Shown: positions 32,166 through 41,631, counted from the first letter of the stretch. The stretch: DNA of 49,118 nucleotides from an uncultured Eubacteriales bacterium (GCA_902493345.1 CABUPM010000005.1:1-49118); one strand, 5' to 3'. Notes: generated by a model from the sequence alone, not told the origin. A program made the numbers and translations.

Positions 32166-33182
32166 ATGAACTATATTCTGTATCCGCATGGCGGCAGTGC
32201 CGATCACGGCTGTGAAGCCCGACTGCGCAGCATGCTGCGCCTCCTTCCCGGCTCTTCCCTGGAAGTCTATTCCGACGCGCCGGAGGAAGACCGCTCCTAC
32301 TGGCCACATCCTGTTTTTTCCCTGCGCCCTGCGCCTTATCGGCCTTCTTCAGAGCCCTCCGTCCTCCTCGCCTATCAGGGCGATGACCCTCAGCTTTTTC
32401 CCCAGCCTTGCACTCATCCCTGTCAACTTCTCCTTGGTGCAGCGCCTCTGTCCTCTTTGGATACCGCCGAGAACCGCTCCCTTCTCTCCTGTTACCGGCG
32501 GCTGATCGCTTATGATCCGGTCTCTGCTGCCGAACTACGCGGTCTCCACCCCGATGTCCGCTTCTGTCCGGATCCTCTCTTTTCCATGTACATGCCCTCC
32601 GTTCCTGCCCCTGTTTCCGATCCCTATCTTGTTCTGAGCGTCTCTCCGTCAGAAGAGTCTCCGCTCTTACTGGACAGTCTGGTACAGCTTCTTTCCCTGC
32701 TGCTGAACACCACCGCCCTGCGGCTTTTTCTCGTACCCTTTGTCTGTCATCCCGGATCTTCGAACCAGGAACTTCTTCATTCCTTAGCCCGTCTCTACCC
32801 GGACACCGAGCGGCTCCGCGTCCTGCCGGAATGCTCTTCTGTGCAGCTTCAGCTCCTGATGAAAAACGCCGACTTTACGATCACTTCCTTTCCCGCGCAG
32901 GCGCTTCTCTCCTACGCAGCTCTGACGCCCGCGCTTCTCCTTCACTCCTCCGTCCGGGCCCAGCGAATTGCCTCCGGTCTCTTCGGCAATACACGCTGTC
33001 ATGTGCTACCGCCAGACCATATTCAGGATTCCCGTTCCCTGATTCGTGCTTTTCATGCGCTCCGATCCGATGCCGGCCGTATCCGGCGGATTCTTCAGCA
33101 AGAGATGCCGCATTACCGCAGTGAAAGCCTGAAGCTTCCTCAACTCATCACCGCTCCATACAAAAAAGGTCCTGACTTCTAA
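32166..33182 (+). CDS. Polysaccharide pyruvyl transferase-like protein
   Basis: A 338-residue protein. It opens NYILYPHGGSADHGCEARLR, close to the GGxGNxGCEA start of polysaccharide pyruvyl transferases, and has a GT-B-like layout with a second half ending in a helical tail (LKNADFTITSFPAQALLSYAALTPALLLH). The sequence is Leu/Ser/Pro-rich and diverged, so the transfer reaction is uncertain. A very strong AGGAGGTG lies before ATG 32166, but it is inside a hairpin. It is 54 bases after the AI-2E gene and may be read through from the SCIFF operon. Confidence 0.68.
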   Translation: MNYILYPHGGSADHGCEARLRSMLRLLPGSSLEVYSDAPEEDRSYWPHPVFSLRPAPYRPSSEPSVLLAYQGDDPQLFPQPCTHPCQLLLGAAPLSSLDTAENRSLLSCYRRLIAYDPVSAAELRGLHPDVRFCPDPLFSMYMPSVPAPVSDPYLVLSVSPSEESPLLLDSLVQLLSLLLNTTALRLFLVPFVCHPGSSNQELLHSLARLYPDTERLRVLPECSSVQLQLLMKNADFTITSFPAQALLSYAALTPALLLHSSVRAQRIASGLFGNTRCHVLPPDHIQDSRSLIRAFHALRSDAGRIRRILQQEMPHYRSESLKLPQLITAPYKKGPDF

Positions 33183-33196
33183 ATCAGGACCTTTTT
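33162..33196. terminator. Bidirectional terminator at the end of the pyruvyl transferase-like gene
   Basis: AAAAAGGTCCTGA and TCAGGACCTTTTT flank an eight-base loop that includes the TAA stop (33180-33182). It also serves the convergent birA transcript. Confidence 0.93.
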
Positions 33197-33207
33197 GTTC
33201 TGCTTTC

Positions 33208-34179
33208 TTAACAAGGCCGGACGGATACCTCTCCGGACTGCAATATCATACTCTCCCCAGAATCCAGACGCACCTGCAACGCGCCGTCGTCCAGAATCGT
33301 CTCTGCTATGCCCTCGTAACGTCTCTCGTCTCTCAGAAATGTCACCCGCTGTCCCAATATGAAGCAGCGCGCGCGGTACTCATCCATATGAGAATGCTTT
33401 CCCAGAGTCTCCTGGCGGCTCATGATCTCATGGATGATCCCAGCCGCAATCTGCGCCCGCGACGCTGAGGGCTCTTCTCCCTCAAATACAGATCCGGCCA
33501 CCTTGCGTACTTCCTCTGGGAACTCCTCAATCGGCGTCGTCACATTGATTCCGATCCCCAGAACCAGGCTGTCAATCATCCCCGTCTCTACATCCGTGAC
33601 CGCTTCTGTCAGAATTCCGCAGATCTTTTTTCCATTCAAAAAGATATCATTGACCCACTTGATTCCCGGCTTCTTGCCCGTGAGCTTCTCCAGGGTCTCA
33701 CATACCGCCACTCCCGCCAGCGTCGTCACGTCCACTGCCAACGACGCGGCCAGATGCGGACGCAGCAGGATGGACATATAGAGTCCTCCGCCCTGCGGCG
33801 AAGCGAAACTGCGGCCCAACCGCCCCCGTCCCGCCGTCTGTCTGCCCGCGATGACAACTGTACCATGGGGCGCGCCGCCCGCGGCAAGCCGTTTGAGCTC
33901 CAGATTGCTGGAATCCAATTCTTCATAGACGAGCACCTGAACTCCGTCCTCTTCCACCATGGGCATAATTGCCTCCGCGCTGAGCTTATCACTCCGCGGA
34001 CTCAGACAATACCCTTTTCTCGGCTGTGCGGCAATCTCATATCCATCTTCCATCAGGCTCTGAATGCTCTTCCACACGGCGGCTCTGGACGCGCCCAGGC
34101 GTTCCGCCAGTCTCTCTCCCGAAATATATTCTCCCTTGTGCTGTTCCAGTTCTGCCAGCACCTGCTGTTTGATCGCCAT
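33208..34179 (-). CDS. birA: Biotin-protein ligase / biotin operon repressor
   Basis: A 323-residue bifunctional protein. Residues 1-60 form a winged helix (ISGERLAERLGASRAAVWKSIQSLMEDGYEI). The catalytic part has GRGRLGRSFASPQGGGLYMSILLRP, which binds biotinyl-AMP, and KWVNDIFLNGKKICGILTE with the catalytic Lys; the C-terminal SH3-like domain is present. It attaches biotin to acetyl-CoA carboxylase and other carboxylases and likely represses biotin genes. AGGAGGGG precedes ATG 34179, with TTGCTT/TATGCT (17 apart) upstream. Confidence 0.95.
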   Translation of the reverse strand: MAIKQQVLAELEQHKGEYISGERLAERLGASRAAVWKSIQSLMEDGYEIAAQPRKGYCLSPRSDKLSAEAIMPMVEEDGVQVLVYEELDSSNLELKRLAAGGAPHGTVVIAGRQTAGRGRLGRSFASPQGGGLYMSILLRPHLAASLAVDVTTLAGVAVCETLEKLTGKKPGIKWVNDIFLNGKKICGILTEAVTDVETGMIDSLVLGIGINVTTPIEEFPEEVRKVAGSVFEGEEPSASRAQIAAGIIHEIMSRQETLGKHSHMDEYRARCFILGQRVTFLRDERRYEGIAETILDDGALQVRLDSGESMILQSGEVSVRPC

Positions 34180-34203
34180 ATTGATCCCCTCCTGAATAGA
34201 TCC

Positions 34204-34232
34204 AGCATATCATATATTCTGCTGAAAAGCAA
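34204..34232 (-). promoter_or_regulatory. Promoter of birA
   Basis: Minus strand TTGCTT (34232-34227), 17 bases, TATGCT (34209-34204). Confidence 0.6.
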
Positions 34233-34262
34233 GTACAAGCACCGCAGGATCATCCAACAAAA

Positions 34263-34303
34263 AAGGGGACGCAGATTCTCTTCCGAACCTGCGTCCCCTT
34301 GCA
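34263..34303 (-). terminator. Terminator after gdhA
   Basis: GGGGACGCAG and CTGCGTCCCC arms with an A-G-rich loop, followed on the minus strand by TTTTTTG. Confidence 0.92.
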
Positions 34304-34316
34304 TACTCAGAACTGA

Positions 34317-35648
34317 TTACACAATACCCTGTGCCATCATAGCATCCGCTACCTTGCGGAATCCAGCGATATTGGCTCCGGCAACAAAGTTGTCAGCCAC
34401 ACCGTATTCCTTAGCGGTCGCGCTCATATTTCCATAAATATTCTTCATGATCATATGCAGCTTTGCGTCTACCTCATCGAAGGTCCAGGACAGTCTCTGC
34501 GAGTTCTGGCTCATCTCCAGAGCGGATGTCGCAACACCGCCGGCATTGGCTGCCTTACCAGGCGCGAAGAGAATTCCGCTCTTCTGGAACAGCTCTACCG
34601 CTTCCGGAGTAGACGGCATGTTCGCGCCCTCCGCTACAGCGAAGCATCCGTTGGCCTTCAGATTCTTAGCATCCTCCAGATCCAACTCGTTCTGTGTCGC
34701 GCAAGGCAGCGCTACATCGCAGGGGATATCCCATACACGCTTGCCAGGGCGGTACTCAACGCCCTTCTTCTGCTCCGCATACTCACTGATACGGCCGCGG
34801 CGTACTTCCTTGATCTCCTTGACCAGATCCAGCGTAATGCCTTCCGGATCGTATACGGAACCAGAGGAATCGGACATGGATACGACCTTGGCGCCGAACT
34901 GCTGCGCCTTCTGTACCGCATAGATCGCAACATTACCGGAACCGGATACGCAGACTCTCTTGCCCTCCAGGCTCTGTCCCTTCTCCTTCAACATCTCTTC
35001 TGTCAGATATACCAGACCGAAACCTGTCGCCTCGGTACGTGCCAGAGAACCGCCATATGTCAGGCCCTTACCTGTCAGAACGCCCTCATACTTGCCCGTC
35101 AGACGCTTATACTGGCCATACAGATAGCCGATCTCACGTCCGCCTACACCAATATCTCCCGCAGGAACGTCCACGTCCGCGCCGATATGACGGTACAGCT
35201 CTGTCATAAAGCTCTGGCAGAATGCCATAACCTCACGATCGGATTTGCCCTTAGGATCAAAATCAGAACCGCCCTTGCCGCCGCCGATCGGCAGACCAGT
35301 CAGAGAGTTCTTGAATACCTGCTCAAAGCCCAGGAACTTGATTACATTCAGAGAAACCGTCGGATGCAGACGCAGACCGCCCTTATAAGGTCCGATCGCG
35401 CTATTGAACTGTACACGGAAACCACGGTTTACCTGTACATTGCCCGCATCGTCTACCCACGGAACACGGAACATGATTACACGCTCCGGCTCCACCAGAC
35501 GCTCCAGAAGTCCAGCCTTCTCATAAGCCGGATTGGCGTCTACCGCCAGTCTCAAAGACTCCAGCACCTCATGTACAGCCTGCTGGAACACATTTTCTCC
35601 CGGGTTGCGCTGCGCAACCGTCTCCAATACTCTATCTACATATCCCAT
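34317..35648 (-). CDS. gdhA: NADP-type glutamate dehydrogenase
   Basis: A 443-residue enzyme that reductively aminates 2-oxoglutarate to glutamate. FNSAIGPYKGGLRLHP contains the substrate Lys, FKNSLTGLPIGGGKGGSDFDPKG the catalytic Lys, and SGSGNVAIYAVQKAQQFGAKVV the nucleotide-binding Rossmann fold. Length and motifs fit the hexameric, NADP-preferring bacterial type. The ATG at 35657 is directly against the AAAGG site, so the second ATG at 35648 is the likelier start. A good promoter lies at 35690-35718. Confidence 0.95.
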   Translation of the reverse strand: MGYVDRVLETVAQRNPGENVFQQAVHEVLESLRLAVDANPAYEKAGLLERLVEPERVIMFRVPWVDDAGNVQVNRGFRVQFNSAIGPYKGGLRLHPTVSLNVIKFLGFEQVFKNSLTGLPIGGGKGGSDFDPKGKSDREVMAFCQSFMTELYRHIGADVDVPAGDIGVGGREIGYLYGQYKRLTGKYEGVLTGKGLTYGGSLARTEATGFGLVYLTEEMLKEKGQSLEGKRVCVSGSGNVAIYAVQKAQQFGAKVVSMSDSSGSVYDPEGITLDLVKEIKEVRRGRISEYAEQKKGVEYRPGKRVWDIPCDVALPCATQNELDLEDAKNLKANGCFAVAEGANMPSTPEAVELFQKSGILFAPGKAANAGGVATSALEMSQNSQRLSWTFDEVDAKLHMIMKNIYGNMSATAKEYGVADNFVAGANIAGFRKVADAMMAQGIV

Positions 35649-35689
35649 AGTTGTCATCCTTTCCTGTGTATATTTCTATAACGATGTTC

Positions 35690-35718
35690 AGTATACACGA
35701 TTTTTTGCAGCTTTGCAA
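35690..35718 (-). promoter_or_regulatory. Promoter of gdhA
   Basis: Minus strand TTGCAA (35718-35713), 17 bases, TATACT (35695-35690). Confidence 0.78.
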
Positions 35719-35774
35719 TAGCAAACTTTCAAAAAAGCAAATTTTTCTTCTATTTTTTCGGATCCCGAAGATTT

Positions 35775-36614
35775 TTATGCTTCTACCTCTCCGGTAAAAA
35801 CGGTTTCCGCCGGGCCCGTCATCCAGACCGCTTCTTGATCCCAACGGATCTTCAGTTCTCCGCCCTTCAGGCGTACTGTAATCTCCTCTTCCCGGTCGCA
35901 ATAGCCCCGCAGAATCGCGGCAACCGCGCTTGCGCAGGCTCCAGTCCCGCAAGCGAGCGTTTCCCCGCTGCCCCGCTCCCAAACGCGCATTTGCAGGGTT
36001 TTACGGTCGATCACACGGATAAATTCTGTATTGACACCCTCCGGAAAGATCTCCGCCTTCTCAAACTTCGGGCCCACCTTGGTCAGTTCCAGGCTGTCCG
36101 GATCCTCACAGAACACCACACAATGCGGATTCCCCATGGATACGCAAGTAATTTCCCATTCTTTTCCATCAATCGGCACCGGCCTCCCTATAATCTCACT
36201 TTCCGGAAGCGCCACCGGAATTCGCTCCGGTGCAAGTTCGGCCTGTCCCATATTCACGGTGACACCTGTCACCTGTCCATCCTTCACCTGCATCTGCAGG
36301 ACCCGGATCCCGCTCCTGGTCTCCACGGCGATCTCTTCTTTTCTGGCCAGACCGCTGTCATACAGGTATTTGCCCACGCAGCGGATTCCATTGCCGCACA
36401 TTTTACCCTCACTGCCGTCCTGATTAAAGATCCGCATCCTGGCATCCGCGCACGCGGAAGGCTCGATCAGAATGATCCCATCCCCGCCGATTCCAAAGTG
36501 ATATCTGGACAATCTGCGGCTGAGCGCCTCCGGATCTGCTATCTTCTGCTTAAAACAATCAAAATAAATATAATCATTCCCACAACCATGCATCTTGGTA
36601 AACTGCAGCTTCAT
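35775..36614 (-). CDS. dapF: Diaminopimelate epimerase
   Basis: A 279-residue enzyme converting LL- to meso-diaminopimelate for lysine and peptidoglycan. It opens FTKMHGCGNDYIYFD. The two catalytic Cys lie in MCGNGIRC and ETLACGTGACAS. GRPVPIDGKEWEITCVSMGNPHCV is a further landmark. AGGAGGG precedes ATG 36614; earlier Met codons lack such a site. Its promoter overlaps the end of the AraC-type gene. Confidence 0.95.
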   Translation of the reverse strand: MKLQFTKMHGCGNDYIYFDCFKQKIADPEALSRRLSRYHFGIGGDGIILIEPSACADARMRIFNQDGSEGKMCGNGIRCVGKYLYDSGLARKEEIAVETRSGIRVLQMQVKDGQVTGVTVNMGQAELAPERIPVALPESEIIGRPVPIDGKEWEITCVSMGNPHCVVFCEDPDSLELTKVGPKFEKAEIFPEGVNTEFIRVIDRKTLQMRVWERGSGETLACGTGACASAVAAILRGYCDREEEITVRLKGGELKIRWDQEAVWMTGPAETVFTGEVEA

Positions 36615-36636
36615 AGAATCCCTCCTTTTTGCAATT

Positions 36637-36664
36637 ATTATATCAGAACTTTCACGAATGTAAA
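36637..36664 (-). promoter_or_regulatory. Promoter of dapF
   Basis: Minus strand TTTACA (36664-36659), 16 bases, TATAAT (36642-36637), just upstream of the strong ribosome binding site. Confidence 0.78.
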
Positions 36665-36673
36665 GAAGCAATT

Positions 36674-38896
36674 TTATCCCAGGACAGAATTCTGCCTCAG
36701 CTTCCGATACTGCCCCGGCGTAATCCCCTCAAACTTTTTAAATACTCGCAGGAATGTCGTGCGGGAGGGAATCCCCACCATCTCCTGAATCCGCTCCATC
36801 GTCTCCGTTGTCTCACTGAGGAGTTCTTTTGCCTTTTCAATCCGCACATAGTTGATATAATCTGAAAGATTCCAGTTCATCGACTCCTTAAACAGCTTGG
36901 ACATATATTTAGAGGAATATCCCATATGTTCCGCAATGGCACCCAGTGAAATATTTTCCTGATAATGCCCGGCGATATAATCACAGACCGCCGTTATGAT
37001 CCGGTTGTCCGTATTCACCGTCATATTATTGGTGCTTTGCAGCAGCATACGGAAGCGCTCCATCAGGATCTCCTGCATCTGTAAAATATTGCAATTCAGC
37101 AGATCGATCGGCATCTGCACCGAGAGCGTCGCGGACAAACTGATCGACGCCGTACGGTACAGACGCTCAAACAGCTGCCGGCATCCCCTCCAGCTGTAAT
37201 TTTTCTGTACACTCTGATCCAGCAGAACCTCCAGTGTTTTCTTCAGCTCCGGCAGATCCCCCTGCCGGAGCTGCCCCAGAAGCTGCGCTTCCTCGGACGG
37301 ATGATATTTGATCTGTGTCCGCAGCGGCGCCTCTCCAAACTGCGGGCTGCTGGAAATCCGTCGATACATAGCATACTCCAGCCCCGTTCTGGCTTCATCA
37401 TACACTTCCTGCAGCTCACACAGCGTCTGAACCCTGCTGACACCGATATAAGGGATAAACCATTGCTCATCATTGCGCAGAATCTCCAGAATCTGCGTAA
37501 TGCAGCGCCCGCACCGCTCCTCTTCCTCCGCGTTGACCAGCACCAGAAATCCCAGCTCTCCATGACCTACAATCCCGATGGGCGCGACACTGTAAAAAAC
37601 GCTTTCTACCAGCGTCTGTACCGCCTTCATCAGCCTTCTTTTTTCAATTTCCTTCTGCTCTTCAAATCTTTCCGTAAACTCAAACTGCAGGATAAAGCAC
37701 TGCAGGACATCACTCTTAAAGTTATACCGATTGGCAAACGATTTCTCAAACGCTTCCTCACTCTGTTCCAGCTTGCTGTACAAACAGTATAAAAGAACGC
37801 TGGATTCCATATCCGCGGAGTACTCGTCCAGAAGCTGCGTATAATCCTCCGTAATCCGTTCGACATCCTCCTGCAGCTTTTTCAGGGCCCGCTTATTCTG
37901 CCCATCCATACTGCCCGCGGGATGGCGCATCTTTCTGCGCACCTTGTCCATCGTATTCTGCAGATAATGCAGTGGATTGTAAAGAACATAGGAGAAAACA
38001 AATGACATCAAGAAACTCAGTATCACAATAAAGAGACACATACATCCTGTAAAGAACAGGATTTCATTGCTCCCCTTCATATACTCTTCTTCCGGCATTC
38101 CAAAGGTCAGGGTCCATCCATTTCCCATCCGCACCGGTTCCGCCGCTGTATAGTTCTCTTCCCATCGATACGCGCTCTGTACTGTCCCCTCTTCATTTTT
38201 CAATATATATCCCATCCGCTGCGCTTCACAGATACCCCGAAGCTCCGCGGTAAAAATCTTCATATTCACATTGATGACAACTACAGTCTTCAGCCCATTG
38301 ACATACCGGCTGGTAACAATCGGCAGAATCTCCTTGGTGCTTCCCATCGAATACGGACACTGCACCACCGTAATCGGCAAAATCCGCACAGAATGCGGCG
38401 CGTCCAATAGTCCGTCCCATTCCTGTGCCGGCACACCATCGTAGATGTAAAGCCTGTTATAATACATGTCCTTGGACACCATGCCCTCTTCCGTAAAGCC
38501 TTTTTCTGAGGCATTGTACAAAAAGATCGTATCCACCGCCGACATCTGTTTTTTCGTCTCCTCCAGAATCGCCGGTATCTGAAACATCTCGATCTTCTCG
38601 GATATGTCCGCTTCTTCATATATCCGCCAATATCTCTTAATATAAAAATGATTGAGCAGATTCTGTCCCGCACCGTACAGGTTTTGATACTGCTCGTCCA
38701 GCGCCGCAGCGTACTGCCCTTCCCAGGCGCGAAGCTGTATCTTCGCCTCCTTTCGGGCGTCTTCCGCCGCGTTATGATAGATCAGGATTCCCATTCCCAA
38801 TACCAGAAAATCAAACAGCAAAAAATACGATAGAATCGCGAAATACAGCTTACGCTCCCGAATTATTCTCTGTATCTTTTGTCTTAAACGCTCCAT
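36674..38896 (-). CDS. Membrane-anchored AraC family transcriptional regulator
   Basis: A 740-residue protein. The first transmembrane helix is at about residues 17-40, followed by an extracytoplasmic sensor region of about 235 residues (Cache-like) and a second helix near 280-305 (FFTGCMCLFIVILSFLMSFVF). A cytoplasmic linker and a C-terminal AraC DNA-binding domain follow (ISLGAIAEHMGYSSKYMSKLFKE, then IQEMVGIPSRTTFLRVFKKFEGITPGQYRKLR). Such one-protein sensors control neighbouring sugar transporters. AGGAGG precedes ATG 38896. It lies downstream of the transporter genes on the same strand and probably governs them and the divergent beta-propeller gene. Confidence 0.9.
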   Translation of the reverse strand: MERLRQKIQRIIRERKLYFAILSYFLLFDFLVLGMGILIYHNAAEDARKEAKIQLRAWEGQYAAALDEQYQNLYGAGQNLLNHFYIKRYWRIYEEADISEKIEMFQIPAILEETKKQMSAVDTIFLYNASEKGFTEEGMVSKDMYYNRLYIYDGVPAQEWDGLLDAPHSVRILPITVVQCPYSMGSTKEILPIVTSRYVNGLKTVVVINVNMKIFTAELRGICEAQRMGYILKNEEGTVQSAYRWEENYTAAEPVRMGNGWTLTFGMPEEEYMKGSNEILFFTGCMCLFIVILSFLMSFVFSYVLYNPLHYLQNTMDKVRRKMRHPAGSMDGQNKRALKKLQEDVERITEDYTQLLDEYSADMESSVLLYCLYSKLEQSEEAFEKSFANRYNFKSDVLQCFILQFEFTERFEEQKEIEKRRLMKAVQTLVESVFYSVAPIGIVGHGELGFLVLVNAEEEERCGRCITQILEILRNDEQWFIPYIGVSRVQTLCELQEVYDEARTGLEYAMYRRISSSPQFGEAPLRTQIKYHPSEEAQLLGQLRQGDLPELKKTLEVLLDQSVQKNYSWRGCRQLFERLYRTASISLSATLSVQMPIDLLNCNILQMQEILMERFRMLLQSTNNMTVNTDNRIITAVCDYIAGHYQENISLGAIAEHMGYSSKYMSKLFKESMNWNLSDYINYVRIEKAKELLSETTETMERIQEMVGIPSRTTFLRVFKKFEGITPGQYRKLRQNSVLG

Positions 38897-38944
38897 CCTA
38901 TCCTCCTGATCCGTGTTTGCAAAAAACCACAATGGGAACCCAAA

Positions 38945-38972
38945 GCGTCCCCTGTCATCTGACAGAGGACGC
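38945..38972 (-). other. Strong hairpin between binding protein and AraC-type regulator genes
   Basis: GCGTCCcCTGTCA and TGACAGaGGACGC pair across a two-base loop. No tight T-run follows, so it is more likely an RNA-stabilising or partial stop that lowers regulator expression relative to the binding protein. Confidence 0.65.
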
Positions 38973-38998
38973 CCGGCTTCCCTGCATCCACTCAATCT

Positions 38999-40681
38999 TT
39001 ATTTGCCCATTGCCGCATTATAGGCATCGTTGTAGATCTTTTCCATCTCTTCCGCACCGGCGGCTCTTGCCTGGTCGATCACTGCCTGATAATTCTCTAC
39101 CGGCTCCAGACCCATAATGTACTTATCCCACTCCTGAGATACGATGTTCTCAACCGTTGTCTTCAGTTCATTATAGCGTGTCGTAGCCTCTTCTGACAGA
39201 GAAGGCTCATATACCGGCTCACGCATTCCCGGATCATTGGCGATCATCTGATTGCCTGCCTCACGCTCTGCCTTAACATCGTCTGCCATCGCGTATACGC
39301 GGCACTGTACGCCCGGCGTATCATCCACATACGGTGTGAAGTCCAGCAGGCCTACGCCCAAATAGGACTGAATCTCATAATACGGAGAATTGTACTCCGG
39401 GCTGTTGAACTTCTTCAGCAGCTCTTCACGGATCACCGGCTTACCATCTACATAATCAAAGGTCTCGCCCGGCTTACCGTATGCGAAAACATCGCATCCT
39501 TCTTCGGAATATGCCCAGTTCAGCAGCTGCAGAGCGGGTGTCTGGTTCTTGCTGGAGGTCGCGACCACATACAGAGAACCATTGTGCTGATTGTAATAGA
39601 AGTTTCTTGTCTGTCCCAACTCGTTGGTCAGCGTAGGAATCGCTGCCAGATGATAATTCGGATTCAGCGTTTGCAGAGCCGCGTTGAAGTCCGTCGCAAA
39701 ACCGGCATTGTCAAAATACATCAGCGCCTGACCAGAGCTCATCTTTTCCTTCCACTGATCTACCGTCATCGTCGCGTAGTCAGGATCCAGAAGTCCTTCT
39801 GCGTACAGCTTGTTCAAATAGCTCAGAACATACAGGAAATGCTCATTGGCCGGTCCGTATACCCAACGGCCGCCGTCGATATCCGCGTCATAGTACATAT
39901 CGGAGCCGGAGCCCAGAGGATATGCCATACAGTCCAGAACCTTACGGGTCGAAGTTGTGCTGCCGCCCTTGCGGTTGGTCAGCGGAACCAGATCCGGGTT
40001 CTTTTCTTTGAATACCTTCAATACTTCATACAGCTCATCAAAGCTGGTCGGGGTCTTCAGGCCATACTCTTCCAGAAGATCCGTACGGATTACTGGCAGC
40101 TGTCCTCCACGCTCGCCCCAACGGGACAGAACAGGGAATCCATACAGATTGCCGTCGATCTCATATGCCGCGGGCATGGACTCGACTCCCTCGTAGACCG
40201 CCCAGAAGTCTCCCAGCATATCCTTATGCTCTGTCAGATTGACGAACATATCCTGTCTCGCGTAGGTCTTCAGATCGGACAGGCTCACCTTCATGATGTC
40301 CGGCATCTGATCGGTGCTGATCAGGACCTGCTTCTTATCGTTATAACTGGCTGCGGGCGCTGCTTGGATATCGATCTTGATGTTCAGCAGCTCCTCAATA
40401 TACTTGATCTTAACACTATCGGTGCGGATGACCTGAGAAGCATTCTCTTCCTTCATCACCGTCAGTGTTACCAGCGAATCCTGTACCGGCAGATTGGCCG
40501 TCTCGTCGCCTCCCGCCTGACTGGATTCTTCTGCAGCGCTTGCTTCGCTCTTGCTGCTCTCTTCCGTCTTGCTTGGTGTCTGACTGTCGTTCTTAGAGGA
40601 ATTGCCGCCGTCCTGCGCACAGCCCAACAATGAGCTTAATACCAGTACCAGCGCCATTCCCAGACACAACATTTTTTTCAT
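38999..40681 (-). CDS. Carbohydrate ABC transporter substrate-binding lipoprotein
   Basis: A 560-residue extracellular lipoprotein. The signal peptide ends in LLGC (lipidated C21), followed by a Ser/Glu-rich linker to about residue 60. The mature protein is of the large LplA/LipO-type binding proteins (near 500-560 residues) that carry oligosaccharides. AAGGAGGA precedes ATG 40681. It follows the two permease genes on the same strand. The sugar is unknown; sialylated or plant-derived glycans are possibilities from the divergent enzyme. Confidence 0.9.
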   Translation of the reverse strand: MKKMLCLGMALVLVLSSLLGCAQDGGNSSKNDSQTPSKTEESSKSEASAAEESSQAGGDETANLPVQDSLVTLTVMKEENASQVIRTDSVKIKYIEELLNIKIDIQAAPAASYNDKKQVLISTDQMPDIMKVSLSDLKTYARQDMFVNLTEHKDMLGDFWAVYEGVESMPAAYEIDGNLYGFPVLSRWGERGGQLPVIRTDLLEEYGLKTPTSFDELYEVLKVFKEKNPDLVPLTNRKGGSTTSTRKVLDCMAYPLGSGSDMYYDADIDGGRWVYGPANEHFLYVLSYLNKLYAEGLLDPDYATMTVDQWKEKMSSGQALMYFDNAGFATDFNAALQTLNPNYHLAAIPTLTNELGQTRNFYYNQHNGSLYVVATSSKNQTPALQLLNWAYSEEGCDVFAYGKPGETFDYVDGKPVIREELLKKFNSPEYNSPYYEIQSYLGVGLLDFTPYVDDTPGVQCRVYAMADDVKAEREAGNQMIANDPGMREPVYEPSLSEEATTRYNELKTTVENIVSQEWDKYIMGLEPVENYQAVIDQARAAGAEEMEKIYNDAYNAAMGK

Positions 40682-40725
40682 GCTTTCTTCCTCCTTATTG
40701 ATTTTATGCTAAAGCCCACAGGCCG

Positions 40726-41619
40726 TCAGCCCTTCAGAGAACCGATCATAACTCCCTTGACAAAATATTTCTGCACAAAGGGATATACTACCAAAATCGG
40801 CAGTGTCGTGAACATGATGACCGCTGCCCGCAGTGTCGAATCCGTCACCGTAAAGCTGGTCGAACCGCCCGACTGGCTGGCTTCCTCAGAGAAGAGTCCG
40901 GAGATCAGCTTGTTTCTCAGGATGATCTGCAGCGGATACTTATCCTTGGAATCCAGGTACAGCATAGCGCTAAAGTAGCTGTTCCAATGAGATACCGAAT
41001 AGAACAGCACCATCGTTGCCAGCACCGCCTTGGACAAGGGCAGTGCGATACGGAACAGGATTGTGAAGTCGTTGGCTCCGTCCAGCTGCGCTGACTCAAA
41101 CAGCGACTCCGGCAGTGACTGAAATGAAGTCCGGATAATGATCATGTTATAGGTATTGATCGCTACCGGCAGTACAATAGCCCACATCGTATCCATCAGC
41201 CCCAGTTCTTTGACCACCAGATACGAAGGGATCATTCCTCCGCTGAAGAACATCGTCACAACAATCATTCCGGTAAAGAACTTTTTCCCGGAAAAGGTCC
41301 TTCGGGACAGCGGAAACGCGCACAAGCAGGACATAATGATGTTGATCAGCGTCCCGACCACGGTATATAGCACCGAGTTCCACAGGGACCGGAAGAGCTG
41401 CGGATCGCTCGTAATCGATTTGTAGGAATCAAAGGTAACACCGATCGGATACAGCCGCACCTTGCCTTGCATTACCATCATTCCGTTACTGATCGAAGTG
41501 ATCAGCACATAATACAGCGGGTAAAAGGTGATCAGTGTAATCAGTATCAGTACAAACGCGTTCAATCCGGTAAAGAAGCGGCTGCCGGCGGAACTCCCAA
41601 TCATTTTTTTCTTTGCCAT
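40726..41619 (-). CDS. Carbohydrate ABC transporter permease (LplC/YtcP type)
   Basis: A 297-residue permease with six helices. The coupling-loop region ESAQLDGANDFTILFRIALPLSKAVLATM and the C-terminal VYPFVQKYFVKGVMIGSLKG are hallmarks of the CUT1-group second permease. It lies 12 bases after the first permease. The operon encodes no ATPase, so a shared MsmX-like ATPase elsewhere is probably used, as for related transporters in Gram-positive bacteria. Confidence 0.93.
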   Translation of the reverse strand: MAKKKMIGSSAGSRFFTGLNAFVLILITLITFYPLYYVLITSISNGMMVMQGKVRLYPIGVTFDSYKSITSDPQLFRSLWNSVLYTVVGTLINIIMSCLCAFPLSRRTFSGKKFFTGMIVVTMFFSGGMIPSYLVVKELGLMDTMWAIVLPVAINTYNMIIIRTSFQSLPESLFESAQLDGANDFTILFRIALPLSKAVLATMVLFYSVSHWNSYFSAMLYLDSKDKYPLQIILRNKLISGLFSEEASQSGGSTSFTVTDSTLRAAVIMFTTLPILVVYPFVQKYFVKGVMIGSLKG

Positions 41620-41631
41620 ATGAGCTCCTCC

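Noticed and set aside
38945..38972. Terminator separating the binding protein from the AraC-type gene
   Set aside because: The hairpin is strong but is not followed by a tight T-run, so it is listed only as a hairpin.
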